Below are positions 12,435 through 40,500 of a stretch of DNA of 64,000 nucleotides, piece by piece. The stretch is from Lutjanus erythropterus (Eukaryota; Chordata; Actinopteri; Lutjaniformes; Lutjanidae). The notes beneath the pieces were generated by a model. That model was not told the DNA's origin and ran no database searches. It saw nothing but the letters and a program-made list of their open reading frames with translations. Position 1 is the stretch's first letter; the number at the start of each line of letters is the position of its first letter. The DNA is taken from NCBI GenBank assembly GCA_020091685.1, contig CM034613.1, positions 17,380,932 through 17,444,931 of the forward strand, read 5' to 3'. The position numbers and the translations under genes are program-made.

Positions 12435-13848
12435 CTGCTGCTGCAGACAAAACTACTGGAGACACAATAACATTATTCTCATGTCACATTTAATTTCTAG
12501 TAATGAATATTAATGAGATTTTTTTTTTTTGGACTGTTGTTGTTAAAGCCTGACCAATGGCCTGCTGAATTTCTGGGGCCTTTGCCAATACCAATATTAA
12601 TCATCAATCTTTTATTTCTTTATTTCTGCAATTACTTGAATTAAAAAAAGGCTGTTTTTCAAAATTATTGAGATAATTGTTCATGCAATGTGTCCAAAAA
12701 GTTCCCTGATATACTGATTTAACAACATGTTAAACATGTGTGGTTTCTGAATTAATGAGATCATATTTCTGTGTTAAAAATGGCTGTTTTTCTGAATTAG
12801 AGGTTTTTTTTTCTCAAGTGAATGCAAAACCTTTCAACAGCACCGAAACATTAACTTTCAGTTATATTTCTAATAATTACATTCAATCATTATATAAACA
12901 CAAGTAGAATCAGAAATATATAGAGAAATATATGTCTATATATTTTTTCTATATATTTTAGATTTAAATATATACAGTAACTTGAATTTAGAAAAAGGAT
13001 TGGATATACATAAAATGCTGCCTAAAAAAAATTTGCAATATCTTATGTATAAAAAAAAAGTTTTCATTAGTGCAAATTGGACAACATATACCAATATAAA
13101 ACAATGTAGCTGTGATAGGCTGATGCCAGGCACCGAATAACATCGGGTGACTCATATACCTGTCTGACTCTAGTTGTGATCAGAAAATGTTAATTATGTC
13201 ACAAAATGCACTTAAAACTTAAAAATAGTGGACATTATCCATCAAATGTGCAACTGTGTGTGTGTGAAATACATTCTGGTATTGTGGAAGTTCACACTGA
13301 AAAGCAAAGTTATAAAGATTTTTATTTGATTTAAAATAGTTGTAATACTGAAAGAAGTTGAATCAGCAGATAAAACTAAAGTGAATTAAGTGTTGAAAAA
13401 GTTGAACTATATGCAATGAATGAAGTTAGGGCAAAGCGTTTAAGTGAAGTTAAAGCCCTGAAATAGTAAGTTTTCTAAACTCCAAAGATATATTAAACAT
13501 AAGTTACATGTTCAACAAGTTTTTTTTAAGTCACAATTGTCTGCATACTTATGGAAACAGATTTCCACCAATGTGATGAAGTAAAAGATCCTTTATGTCA
13601 TTATAAGAAGATACTTTCTCAAAATAATGAGTCGGTATCTGGCCTTGCACCCTGTCATTATTTTGAGAACATTTCTTATCATTTTAAAGTACTAAATAAT
13701 TATTTTGAGAAAGTTTATCAGTACAAGGACAAAGATCTTTTCTTATGAGAAAAATAAAAAACAAATCTAAACTGTAAGAACTACTGACAACAGGATTGTG
13801 TTCAACTGTCCAAAACAGACACCCAAAGTTTTTTCAAGTCAGTAAAGG
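12435..13848. other. Intergenic DNA between HGFAC 3' end and DOK7 5' end
   Basis: About 1.4 kb of AT-rich sequence with no gene seen. HGFAC is transcribed toward DOK7, so HGFAC termination and the DOK7 promoter must both fit between 13849 and 12189. Confidence 0.6.
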
Positions 13849-13854
13849 TTTATT
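13849..13854 (-). terminator. Likely HGFAC polyadenylation signal
   Basis: AATAAA on the minus strand, 121 bases after the HGFAC stop codon. It is the first canonical signal downstream, implying a short 3' UTR. Confidence 0.6.
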
Positions 13855-13974
13855 CAGTCACAAAATGCTTCACAGTTAAAAAATATAACCTATAAACTTC
13901 CACAAGCAATACAAATAAAAAATAGATAGAATAAAATATAGTACAATATGTCACATATTAAAGCTGATGTCCAT

Positions 13975-30491
<16,517 letters not shown>

Positions 30492-30670
30492 GAAAGTTTG
30501 TTGGTGTGCGCAGAAGCTTGTCTCCAGAGCTCGGAAGAGGGTCTGTGCGCCTGTCACGTTATATCTGTTGGTTCCCGAGTCCTCAGCCTGCTTTTGGTCA
30601 TAGGAAACGTGGGAAACCCTGCAAGTATTATCCTGTCTCTCACAATTTCAAGCTGTATTGAGTAAACCCG

Positions 30671-30679
30671 TTGCGTCAT
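30671..30679 (-). promoter_or_regulatory. C/EBP-ATF type hybrid site upstream of HGFAC
   Basis: The minus strand reads ATGACGCAA about 180 bases upstream of the HGFAC ATG. This matches the C/EBP-CREB/ATF hybrid motif. HGFAC is mainly a liver gene, where C/EBP factors are abundant. Function is inferred only from motif and position. Confidence 0.3.
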
Positions 30680-32843
30680 TAGGCTTGTCTATCTCTGAGG
30701 CATCCTATATCCTACCCGGCTGCTGGTGTTCCCTCTGCACCTTTTTCTGCTGCAGACGCCCACGGTTTATCATTGCAAGTTGAGAGAGGACAGTCCAAAA
30801 CTTTCCAGAGGCAGAGACGGGGGTTTGGGGGGGGGTCTGTCAGGCCGGGAGATGGAGCTGCAAGATTCCTCATTTGCTGCCACGAGGATCCTGTAACATT
30901 AACCATTACTCCTGTGTGAAGTTACCTTTAGCATAGCTAGCATAATATCTCTTTCCCTTTGCATTTAAGCTGCAGTATCTTTTTGTTAAAACCTAGTTTT
31001 GTCAATAAAGACGTCTTATAGACGTATATAATGCCTACTTTTGACAGGACTTCTTTCATCAGAATAGCAAGTTAACGTTAAGTTAGCTAATGAAGCTAAC
31101 GCAAATCGAGCAAACTGTTTGCGATATTGTTTACTTGCGTGGCAAAGGTATACTCCGCTCTGATTGGCTTACCCCGATTTTCATACCCAATCACATTCCT
31201 CATGCTAACGAAGGCAACAAGCATGAGCCAATTGGAGGCAGAGTAGGGCGGGCCATGGCATCATTAAGGTTTAGCATATTAAGCTAGGTAAGAAATACTG
31301 TATAAACAGAAAACTTAGCTTATTCTGTCAGCAGGAGTGCTATACCAACCAAGTGATTATTAGAAAAGTAACATTATCATTACATTAAAGCATGTGTGAG
31401 GATTAAGCTCATATAAAAACAATTAAAATCTGAAATTAAATAATTTAATATTACTAGTGATAGCAACCATACCTACTTGTCAGAGGATATTATCCAAGCA
31501 AAAATAGCTATGTCACGCCAATAAATGTTATTTTGGATTTTTAAAAGTGCTCAGGCCAAAGATGCAGAACATGGTGATGCAACCTGGTGGACCCACTCCC
31601 TCTGTAGATATAAATAGCTCATACTAAATTCTTATTTTCAGATGATTATCCACTAATGAAAACATACTGCCATGCAGAGTTACAGCCCCTTTAAATTACA
31701 TTTTTAGTTCAGTTTGTACTCTAGTTAGAAGTGACTAAAACATTTATTACATCTGGATGAATTGTGCAGTGTTTTGTGGTTCACTGCTGCACAATGAAGC
31801 TGAATTAGTACAGGTGTGTCACCTCTGAAAAGTCCCATCATGCCAAAGTGGCTGCCATGGGAACTGGCAAAGAAGCAGATGGTGGAGTCTAAATAGGCAG
31901 TCTAGACATCAGAACATTCACAGGTGTGTGGTTGAGTTATGTCCCAAGTTTCTTAAGATAAGGGAGCCCACTTTGAGGGTGTGTCGAGGATCCGGAAGGA
32001 ATTACTGCTGTAATTAAGAATTCAATAATGACAGTACCTTTGAAATAAAGGGAAGTTTAAAAGTGAAGCCAACCAACCATTTATAGGTCTCAAGTGTTGT
32101 CAGCATTCCAGCAGTGACAAGCTCTGTCAAGACAAACTCCCCAGTCCCATAATCTAACCTCTAATTTTCACCAGCTGTAATAATCTCTCTCCAGATGCTG
32201 AGCTAAAAATAAGAGAGGAGGCTGGACAACGAAACAGCACTTACACAAAAGGGACAAGTCCCCAGGTGAAGGTAGCATGTCTCCAGGAAGAAATTTTTCA
32301 ACTAAGACAACTATATAGTTAATTATTGACATTTCTGACTAATTCAGCAAACACATTAACCGGCCAAGTAAGAGAATCCAGGGCTGTGAACATCTGACGT
32401 AAGACTCTGGGTTATAAACTACAACAGAGGAGCATTTCAAGTATGTTTTTACAAGGCGGTCTAGAGGTTAGGATTTCCCTTCTGTCAAAGATACAAGAAT
32501 TACTCATGTAGAATACACAAAAGAAAAGAGTGCCAGTTTTGTTGGAATTACAGCCATCAAAGCTTTTTAATCATTCAACATGTGGACAACCTCAAAACCA
32601 CAGAAGCAGGAAGTACAGGCAATAAAAGGTACCGTCATGAATTATCCGTAAAACACAGGAAAAAGATGTAAACAGAAAATAGTTAAATATCCAAGAAAAT
32701 TGTGATTTGCCTCCCTTTCGATCCTTAAAACAAAGTCCTGCCTCGCATATGGTCCAGCAAAAATGGGTACCACTTTCTAACAGGGCAAGTCGTTTGACAA
32801 AATATTCAAACTCAAGGTTCATTTACTATTTTTTTTTTTTTCA

Positions 32844-33240
32844 GAGCTTCTGACTGCATCTCACTGCCTTCCTCAGCTGAGGACTGGCAGAAAAAGCTGG
32901 AAACAATTTTATGTCAAACATTATATAGTCTGAATTAAATCATTAAATTACTTAGTATTGCTTCAGATAATTTTTTTACAGAGCTTTCTACTGCATCTCA
33001 TGGTTTTCTTCAGTCAAAGGCTACTGGTCAGTAGTAAGTGTTTTGCATTTTGTCAAAATATAGCGTTTGTAAGTTGTAATTTATAGCTTAAATAATGATT
33101 AATAAATCATTTTGTAATTTTTCTTATTATTAGTTAATAATGAGAAACATTTTCTTCTTCAAGAGCTTTCAGCAGTATCTCATGGTCTTCCACAGTGGAA
33201 GGCTAGTGGAAAAAAACTGGTAAGTGGACACTGGCTTCAG
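32844..33240. repeat. Three diverged copies of one unit
   Basis: Units start at 32844, 32981 and 33163. Each begins GAGCTT and contains G-C-A-T-C-T-C-A or its variant, T-C-C-T/A-C-A-G and G-G-C-T-A-G/C-T-G-G. Spacing is 137 and 182 bases, so this is an old, eroded tandem array. Confidence 0.55.
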
Positions 33241-33399
33241 ATCTTTTTGTCAAACTTTATAAAACATCTATAAATTGTAATATGGTAATCCCTTTCGTTA
33301 ACTTACTTTTTAGTAGGCTCTTTAATTAATTTTGATGGCTTGTTAGAAAGCAAGGAGTTATGATGAAACCATTATTTCACAACTTATAAACTGTTTATA

Positions 33400-33956
33400 A
33401 CGTATGCTTTATTTGAAGGGGTGTGCATAAGGTTGTCATTACACTGTCTTAACCATGTCATTATACCTGTCATGAACATGGAGTTTTTATGAATGTTTAA
33501 GACTGTCAAAGTCATTAAGTGTCATTCAGTCAATTATGGCCCAGAAATTATTCATGACACTGTTATAAAACTTAATAACATCTTTATGACAAGTCCAAAA
33601 TGTATCATGCTACTCGTGGTCAAGGAAAATATTCATGACACTCTTGTAAAGGTCTCATGATGGCCAAGGTCAAAAACAACAACATCTGATAGTGTAATGT
33701 AATGTTATGACAACTTGTCATAACAAATATATTATTGTCTTGGATAATGTCAGGCTGTCATAACAAAGACCTTAGTGGCTTGATTAAATTTAAGTTGTCA
33801 TAACAAAGACATCTGAAGCAATGTCAACATTGCTTTAAAAATGGTATAATTGACTGGATGACGTTTCATAAAGACTCCCTCGTGTTCGTGACAGGTGTCA
33901 TGACATGTCTAATGACAGTCTTATGCACACCCCTTCACATAAAGTGTTACATAGAC
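33400..33956. mobile_element. DNA element with long terminal inverted repeats
   Basis: The left end (from the tract ATTTGAAGGGGTGTGCATAA) and the reverse complement of the right end share an imperfect inverted repeat of about 80 bases. The interior has repeated G-T-C-A-T-A-A-C-A and C-A-T-G-A-C-A motifs. There is no coding capacity, so it is non-autonomous. It lies 335 bases downstream of the RGS12 stop. Confidence 0.75.
33408..33413 (-). terminator. Possible RGS12 polyadenylation signal inside a repeat
   Basis: AATAAA on the minus strand, 878 bases after the RGS12 stop codon, in the far terminal repeat of the element at 33400-33956. I saw no canonical signal between the stop codon and this repeat. 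Confidence 0.35.
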
Positions 33957-34290
33957 AATAGAATATGCTTAATTAGAAACTGGTACCCAAAAGGCTTTTT
34001 TCCGTGGTTGTCCTCAGTCTAACATGGCTCATAATAGAATTGCTTTGCACTTCATAATTAAACTATACCATAACAAAAACATATCACTGTCCCAAAATTA
34101 CAACCAATACTAAAAATCAACAAGAATACGCCAGAATCCATAACAAATATACAATATCTATCACCATAATATCGATTTGTTTGGAGTGTAAATTGACAGC
34201 TTTGTACATGCAGCCCATCATTTGACTAATTCCCTTTCAAAAGACAGTGCCTCAGGCTTTAAAAGTGCAGCAGTGGCGGGGGGGTTCCCT

Positions 34291-34580
34291 TTAGACAACT
34301 GTGGCCTTGTAAAGGTCTGTAGTCGTGCAGTCCTTGCCCTCTGGAGGGTTGCGGCCGTTCTGGGGCATCTGGGCGTTCCTCATCTTGCTCTGGCACTGCC
34401 GCAGCTCAGCGACGTAGCCCTGGAAGCTCAGGCTGAGCTCAGAGTCCTCGCCCTGCGATGTTTCGAGCGTTCCCTCCTCTAGATGCACTCCCTCCACATC
34501 CATCACCTCCTGAACCGGCTGTGCAGCGTCAGCTCTATCCGTGGGTGATTTGGTGTCGGAGCTCGGGTCTGTTCTTCCCT
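34291..34580 (-). CDS. RGS12: RGS12 last exon, long C-terminal tail
   Basis: Enters in phase 1 at [10 protein letters not shown], passes an acidic stretch and [13 protein letters not shown], and ends L-Y-K-A-T-V-V then TAA. The acceptor follows CTCACGCACAG. The final A-T-V-V corresponds to the A-T-F-V end I recall for the long human form, a class I PDZ ligand. Confidence 0.88.
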
Positions 34581-37500
34581 CTGTGCGTGAGAGAAAAGAA
34601 AGACATGGAAGATTAAAGATGAACTGATGGATTGTGGAAAGGTCAAGATGTCTATTTGAACATGAGGGTGGTTGAGAAAAATGGCAAACAGGCAAACACT
34701 TTAAAGCCAAAGTCATTAATTTTCCACTTGGGGGCAGCAGAAAAAAAAAGAAAAGACAACACTGACATATTATCACCTTATAACCAAACAACAGTCTCAC
34801 TCACAGCTCCTCAAATAGCTTGGTCAGTGGCCCTATGCTTCAATCTATCTAGCATCAGTTTTGCATGTGCAGGGCTCTACAGTCAAATTAGCAATAACAA
34901 ATATGCAATGTCGAGGTGGACTTTCAAAATAAAAGGTGCAAAAGTTAGGTTTAGGAAAAGATCATAACTTAGGTTAAAATAAGTAACTCTGTTAAGTAAA
35001 TTTATGTAGGCCTAAGCTACATAACATAACTTACTTAAATTCAGATATGTGACTTATGTGACTCACATTACGTTACATTATGTTATATTACATTATTTAC
35101 TACATCACATAACAAACAGATATCAATATTGACTTTTGTTTCCACATGGGAACCAAACCCTGTTGTTTGTGTGAAAGTGTTACGTAACTTAAAGGAAATC
35201 AACATTAACTATTAGTTTCACACAGCACATAAACCTCTGTCTCCTGGGTGTGTTTATTTGACCCATCCATCCACCACTCCTCCTCCACACATGGATTTTC
35301 TCACTCTTTACACTACACCGCCTGACTTCGACAGCGCATCAAAACACTTTTTCATTTGGACTTGTGTTTGTGTCCACCTGACAAATCTAAATGCATTCTG
35401 TTTTGGTATCCACCAATTCCTGAGGAAAATATCTTTCTTTATCTGTCTTTTTAGCTGTTAGATTCTCCATCAAGTTCACCAGTTAGTTACTAACTGCATC
35501 CGGTTGCTGCTAAAATTATAAAAAAGCAGAATTGGATTATCATTTTCTTTGGGTTTTGTCACTGCTATTTTACAAATGATTGTCAAAAATCCATTTTTAA
35601 ATCACAGTGACTAACCAGACAAAAACTCAATCATACTTTTGCTTAATCTCTGTGCATCTTTGACTCATTTGGAGTTGCAGACTGAACATTGATGTCAGAT
35701 TACACTGCATCATGGCCAGATGCTTTGCGTGGCTTTGAGAGATTTCAGTGGAACAAAGAAAGAACTGGAAACTTTGTCATCCATCGCATGGGTGCACATA
35801 AACCTAATATGTTTGTGTAATCTCACAATGGTATAGTTGTGTAATCTGGACAGCTGCTGTCAAGACAAACTTCATGACATAACTGCTTCAGCTCAAACTT
35901 GCTTAACTCGCTTGCCAAAATCGTGGGAGAGAACTGAATGAAATTGGATCAGGATGAAATACATGAATTAATTGGCTTGTTGTCACATGTGGTGTATTTC
36001 AACATTACCGCTTGAACTTTATTTCAAATGATTCAGTGCTGCATTAGCTCATGAAATGGTCCAGGACGCAAATTAATAAACTTTTAAATCACGTTTGGCG
36101 TGTACTAAAGGGGCAGAAAATCAAAGTTTCCGGGTTGCCGGTTGCAGTTCCGATGGCCGATAAACTCTCCACTTCTCATGTGAACCCTGTGGCCCCGCAG
36201 ACTCTAAACACAGAGGCCACAGTGAGTCAAACACAGCACTTCAACACATAGGCTCTCCTAACTCCGCTGACTGTGATTCACTGCTGTTCGGTTCAGATGT
36301 AAACACAGCCTGTGAGATCCAACAGCTGACCTTACACAGACCCCTCGAGCAACACGACAGCGGTACAACTTCAACCGCCAAGGTGAACACGAAAACACTT
36401 CAAGCACTCCTCAGGAACCGTCAAGATCTTGTCTGAAGTTCAAGGACAAGATGCTGACTTCAGTTTGGCAATAAAGGTATGACATTGAGTCAATTTAAAT
36501 TATAATTGATGCTACATGAACACAGATCTCAGTCACAGGGTTTTCCGCAGGATGTGATGTATTGAAGCTGGTATGCAGAGCGGCAAGATGACGCAGTTTG
36601 ATGAATGTGAATGTGATTAATTAGAACAATTTGTACTTTTTAAAGCCAGGAATGTATTCATCTATCCATTTAGGAAAATTCCTAATGCTATTTTCCTGTG
36701 AAATACTAATTAATTTTACCTCCTCTGGCTTAAAAATGTATTAAAAGAAGCAATATGTGAAGGTTTGTCTCCAGAGCTCATAACTCATAAAAATATTCAC
36801 CCTTCAACAAGAAGTTGCAAGTCACAAAGTGGGGCTGCTGCTTCTTTTCATTATTGATTATTCTTGATCAATCGTTCAGTCCATAAAATAGAGAATAGAA
36901 GTAGAACTTGAAATTTACCAGAAAGTTAGTAGAACCTAAGGCAATATCTTCACTTGTCTTATCTTGTCTTGTCCAACCAACCGTCCAAAACCAAGGGATG
37001 TTCATTTGTGCTTAGAAAATGACTTGATCGGTTATCAAACGATAAGTCAACATGTTTTGGAGCCTTCAGAGCACAAGCATAAAGGATTTTTTTTTTTATC
37101 TTGCAATTTTGCACACAGTATCAGGTCGAAATGTTGGGAATCAAATCGATATGTCAAGAATAAAGCTGAACTTTCAGTGTTAGATCCAGGCATTTTATTT
37201 GCATTTTGAGAATAAAGTCAAAATGTCAAGAAACTTGCCTTTCAACACGAGTATTTCAACTTTATTCTTGACATTTTGACATTAATGCAACATTTTAAAA
37301 AATCTTCTTCCTCTTATTATTTCTTACTATGCTTGGCACCAACACTGAACGTTCTATTTTATTCTCAAAATGAAAATGAGGAGAGAAAATCTTTCCTCTA
37401 GTCTTTCCAGTTTATAATACTCCACTGGTCTATGCCCACTTTTTAGTTTAGTGAGTGGGTCAGCCTATCCCAGCATGCACTGGCCAAAGAGCGGGGAAAC

Positions 37501-40500
37501 ACCCTTGACAGGTTGCCAATGTGTCACAGGGAAACCCAAGATGTTGAGAGTCCTTCTGCTAATGAGCCACCAGCTTTTGTGCAAAAACCCTTAGAATTTT
37601 CTTAAATAAACGGTTTAACATCTTGACAAGATAATTTTGAAGAAATCAGATCATGAACAAATCTAACCTTTATATTTCCAAACTGAAGAGCAGAGGGGAG
37701 ACACTCTTTTCACACCTGAGCAGCACTCCATGCAGACTGTTTACTGTCTATTGATCATTGTTTCTGTACCTCTCGCCTTACTAGCAAGTCATCATCTGCC
37801 CACACAACTTTTTTTTCAAATGTTTGCAGTGTTAACACATCCGTGCCTCCTGCGGTGAGTCTCTTCCACAGCCGTGTCTGCAGCCGGGAGCCGAGACGGA
37901 CCAGTCAGGCTGGAGCGGACCCAGCTACAGTCCTCACCGAGGCCGACTGCCAAAGATCCCCGTCCAGTCCTCCTCCGACCGCCAGATGGATGATAAGGCT
38001 GGCCCGGGTCAACGGCTGCCAGCTCTGAGAGCTGCCAGGAGTTGTGGAAGAAAGAGAAACAGGCCTGAAGGCAAACTGAGCCATGTGGTCCCTCAGGTGT
38101 AACTGCTGAGTCATTACACAGCACTTTCAGCAGATAACCCACCATCATTTACTCCCAGGAATCTTTTAATCTTCTCCACATGGGTCTTAACTTTCCCTCT
38201 GAATTTAAACCCCAGACACTGACCTGACTGCAGAGAGGAAAAGCAACACAATCTCAACCTGCTGAATAATCATTTCTACAATTTCTGGCTTATTTTTCAG
38301 TCCTCTTTATAAAGATGCACTGAACTAAAAGCTGCATTCATTTAGTTCATATCAGTCATATGAGCAGAGTTACACTGTGTGATGTCGCCCCCTAGTGGAC
38401 GTCCTAATCCTGACCGACCAAGCCTGCCAGAGGTGATTACAGCCATGATTAAGAAATGATTGTGGTTAACACAGCAGCAGTTCTCCTCTGGATACAGACC
38501 AGAACCCCTCTGGTTTTGCTTTTAACGGTCTAATCAGGGGCTTATTTACTGCTGATTTGCCAAGTAAATGCAGTAAACTACCCGTGCAGGGCCAGAAATA
38601 CTCTTGGTACTAATCGACTGTGCCTGAGAGCCACTGCTTTAGATGGTAAATCTTATACTGATGTCAGGGCGTATTGGTTTTTAGTGCAAGTTAAATTCTA
38701 TCCTCAATAAAAACTGTGGCGCATGCATTAACTTCACTGTGTCCTATAAACATGTATAGTTTGGAGACTTTGCAAACAAGTCCTCAAATAGTTTTATTTA
38801 TTTTATTCCCATCACTTCATGTGTAGAAGAGTATGCTGCTAGACTTTATCCTCCTCCTTACTGCAGTACTTTATTATTTATGGCAGTGGCGTCTAAGTTT
38901 AGAATCAAACTGAATTGAGCAACATGTTGATCCACCTCAGCAGCAATTATATCTATTCTTTTGGAACAGCAGAGGGCGTCAGTTTAACAGTAATACACAG
39001 TACAACTGGAGGAGGATGTCTGCAAAGACTGGAATCAAGCAGACCGACACTATAAAAGATAATTACTGCTGAAACATCAGTACTTTGTTTGGACTGATGA
39101 GCTCTGACTTATTCTGTGGGTGTGTCTTTAAAACTGAGTTGCACCAACAAGGACCTCTTCAAGGACCAAATCATTTAACTTTAACTTTATGTTGTTTTTA
39201 AACTGCTTAACATTAAGAAAGATCCAATTTAAACCCTTCTTTAAATCCCTACTCTAAACCTAGATTAAAATTAATTCTTTTGCACCAAAACTTTAAACTC
39301 CCATTTAAAAGGTGGTCAAGTATTAATTTTAAACTTACACTTCAGGAGGTTTAACTTTAAAAATGGCTGCCTTTTTGAGATAGATTGAGCAAAATAATTC
39401 TCTGCTGAACCACCTTGAGGAGGCTAACGAGGCTAAACAACTTTTTAGCTAGCTAGCGAACACTAAACATCATTGTACTTTGTAGCTAGCAAACAAAATC
39501 ATAGGATTTTTTGTTAGCTAGCAAACAACATTTTTTATTTAGTTTTTAGCTAGCAAACAAGATAACTTTTTTATTAGCTTGCAAGACAGCTTTTTAAACA
39601 ACAGGGTTGTTTTTTTGTTTTTTTGCTAGCTCACACACAATACAATGTTTTGCTAAGGAACACAGAGCAAACTTAGTCCAAACAGCTCTCAGATTTATTT
39701 TTTATTTACTTATGTTGCTTAGCGGTGAACAAACATCTCCATGTTGATTAAACTATTTTATTTCCATTCACATCAGTAAACTTAGATTTACTAAACTAGG
39801 ATTAATTTTGAATTGTGTAGCAGAGCTCTGCTTAATTTTAAATCTGGATTTGCTCATTTTAAACTTTTGCTGTACTCTGAATAGAACTCATGTTAGATTG
39901 AATTAGTCTTTGTTTGTGAGACCATTATTAAGTCAGAACGTGTGACTTTCCACCCAAATTCAAATGTACCAACTTCATAAAGTCTCCAAAAAGTGGTAAA
40001 GCGGAGGCGTTCTTGCAGATGCCTCACAGATTCAGCCGTTCCCAGGTGGCAAACGGTGTCAAAAAATATGGGTATAACGAATCATAGCTACATTTCTATT
40101 TTAGCTAGTGGGAGAAAGAGAGAGGCAGAGAGAGAGATGGATGCAAACCAGTAGTGACAGTTTCTATCTGTAGCTCAGTCAACTCGTGGATAAGGTTACC
40201 ATGGCGCCCGGTGGTGGGAAGAATCAGGCTGATGCACTTAGCAACCAGAAAAGAGGAGCGGGAGCCTGTGGAGGAGCTGAAAGGCTTCGATTCCTCCTCA
40301 TCATCTTGTGTACATATCACCTTACATTAAAGCCCGGCTATTACTACGAGGCAGCGAGGTCGGGGTGAACATGTTTGCGCCCGTTCCATAAAGTGCTTTG
40401 AAGTGCATGATACACATCAGCTTTGTTGTTGGAAAACATGTTGAGCATGATTATCTTCTCTTTCTGCAGAGTTCAGAGGGTTTCAGGGAAGGTTTCTTGG

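Larger units (their letters stand above)
30680..34290. other. Intergenic DNA between RGS12 stop codon and HGFAC promoter
   Basis: About 3.6 kb. It contains the RGS12 3' UTR of unknown length, a long-TIR element at 33400-33956, three diverged copies of a unit at 32844-33240, and a repeat fragment at about 31555-31690. No additional gene was seen. Confidence 0.6.

Noticed and set aside
37822-37855. Plus-strand pseudo-exon with TTTGCAG acceptor and GTGAGT donor near 37829-37854
   Set aside because: On the opposite strand to the gene, only about 25 bases, with no partner exons seen.
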